NCBI GenBank assembly: GCA_903889815.1
Contig: CAISYX010000268.1
Location: forward strand, 1-6,363
Source of the DNA: an uncultured Gammaproteobacteria bacterium
Lineage (GTDB): Bacteria; Pseudomonadota; Gammaproteobacteria; Pseudomonadales; Pseudohongiellaceae
Direction: 5' to 3'
DNA length: 6,363 nt
Part shown: positions 5,589 through 6,363 of the stretch, piece after piece
Position numbering within the stretch: position 1 is the first letter of the stretch
How the letters are laid out: each line of letters opens with the position of its first letter
The notes under the pieces: generated by a model
Seen by the model: only the letters and a program-made list of their open reading frames with translations
Told to the model about the DNA's origin: nothing
Database searches by the model: none
Position numbers and translations under genes: made by a program

Positions 5589-6363
5589 AGCGGCGGTTGT
5601 GGATGCCGGAATCGACCTGCGTCCGCTCTTGCAGGCCCTTGCCCGCAGCGGGCTGCGGTTTCGTGTGAACGAGGAATCCGGTTCCCAAGTCATCTGGGTT
5701 GCGACGGAGGCAGAGGCTGCCGCTGTTGCCGAGCTGCTGGCGCAATGGCAGAACCTTCGCCAACAGGGCGAGATTTCCGAGACCGTTCCGGGCAGTGCGC
5801 CAGTTCTGATCAATTATTTCCCCTTGAGCGACTATCTGCGGGATATGCTGCGTGCTTTTTCCCGGGCACCTGTCACATTCCTGACCTTGATCGCGGCCCT
5901 GGTCGTGGCCGCCATCAGCAACTTTGGCAGCGAGCTGGACGGGGTGCAGCGCCTGTTCTATCCGGGGTTTTACCCGGGTGCTGATGTTGGGACTGCGTCA
6001 GTGCTGCGCATCCTGGGGCAGATCGACAGCATCGAAACGTTATGGCGTACCTTCAGCCCTGCATTGCTGCATTTCGGAGCCGTGCATCTGGTCTTCAATT
6101 CCTTGTGGCTATGGCACTTCGGACGCATGATCGAGTCGCATCAAAGCAGCGTGATGTACTTCGTGATCCTGCTCTTCCTCGCCTTCACCTCCAATATGGC
6201 CCAGTATCTGTGGAGCCTGTCGGCCAATTTCGGCGGTCTTTCGGGAGTTGTTTACGGCCTGCTTGGCTATATCTGGATGTGGCAGAGCGTTGAGCCGCGC
6301 GGCAGACTGAAACTGCCACCCGCCATGATCGCCTTCATGCTGGTGGCGCTGGTGGCTATGGAG
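5581..6363 (+). CDS. glpG: GlpG-type rhomboid intramembrane serine protease (3' end cut off)
   Basis: ATG 5581 opens a frame that stays open for 261 codons to the window edge. Residues 1-90 form a soluble N-terminal domain like that of E. coli GlpG, followed by transmembrane segments beginning about residue 96 (PVTFLTLIAALVVAAI). The rhomboid core is clear: HFGAVHLVFNSLWLWHFG with His169 and Asn173 (oxyanion side, E. coli His150/Asn154), and GGLSGVVYGLLGY with the nucleophile Ser221 (E. coli Ser201). The partner His of the Ser-His dyad (E. coli His254) would lie past residue 270 and is outside the window, as are the last helices. The enzyme cleaves transmembrane segments of inner-membrane proteins. 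The start overlaps the nadK stop (ATG 5581-5583, TAG 5586-5588) with no clear ribosome site, which suggests translational coupling to nadK. Confidence 0.93.
   Translation, partial: MIRAAVVDAGIDLRPLLQALARSGLRFRVNEESGSQVIWVATEAEAAAVAELLAQWQNLRQQGEISETVPGSAPVLINYFPLSDYLRDMLRAFSRAPVTFLTLIAALVVAAISNFGSELDGVQRLFYPGFYPGADVGTASVLRILGQIDSIETLWRTFSPALLHFGAVHLVFNSLWLWHFGRMIESHQSSVMYFVILLFLAFTSNMAQYLWSLSANFGGLSGVVYGLLGYIWMWQSVEPRGRLKLPPAMIAFMLVALVAME

Noticed and set aside
4632..5813. A 393-codon minus-strand frame opposite nadK and the start of glpG
   Set aside because: Shadow of well-conserved nadK coding sequence; no domain visible and composition biased to His, Ala and Gln.

Overview
The window looks like chromosomal DNA of a GC-rich gammaproteobacterium. 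The evidence is a GlpG-type rhomboid with the E. coli-like GLSGVVY active-site block, a gammaproteobacterial-size NAD kinase, encoded CCA ends on both tRNAs, and coding sequence rich in G/C third positions. I cannot name the genus from sequence alone.

Layout. Positions 1-80 hold what is probably the last codons of an unrecognised gene. A strong sigma70-type promoter with a GC-rich discriminator then drives a tRNA-Val(UAC)/tRNA-Asp(GUC) pair (177-364). From 365 to about 1278 there is no intact gene. The stretch is a graveyard of mobile DNA read on the minus strand: the C-terminal part of a tyrosine recombinase (phage/island integrase) lies directly beside tRNA-Asp, and a heavily deleted IS3-family element abuts it. 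Both carry frameshifts and in-frame stops, and the integrase has His where the nucleophilic Tyr should be. No intact cargo and no duplicated tRNA end is visible, so this is a dead remnant.

From 1353 all genes are on the plus strand: a fold-type II PLP enzyme of the D-cysteine desulfhydrase / ACC deaminase family, a secreted multidomain zinc metalloprotease with a HELGHNMGLTH site, NAD kinase (nadK), and a rhomboid protease (glpG) that overlaps the end of nadK by 8 bases and runs off the window before its catalytic His.

How they work together. nadK and glpG probably form one transcript with translational coupling. The PLP enzyme and the protease each have a plausible promoter of their own and share no obvious pathway. 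I see no convincing intrinsic terminator anywhere. I also found no CRISPR array, riboswitch or new defence-like system. The most informative items are the integrase/IS relic at the tRNA locus and the unusual domain order of the secreted protease.
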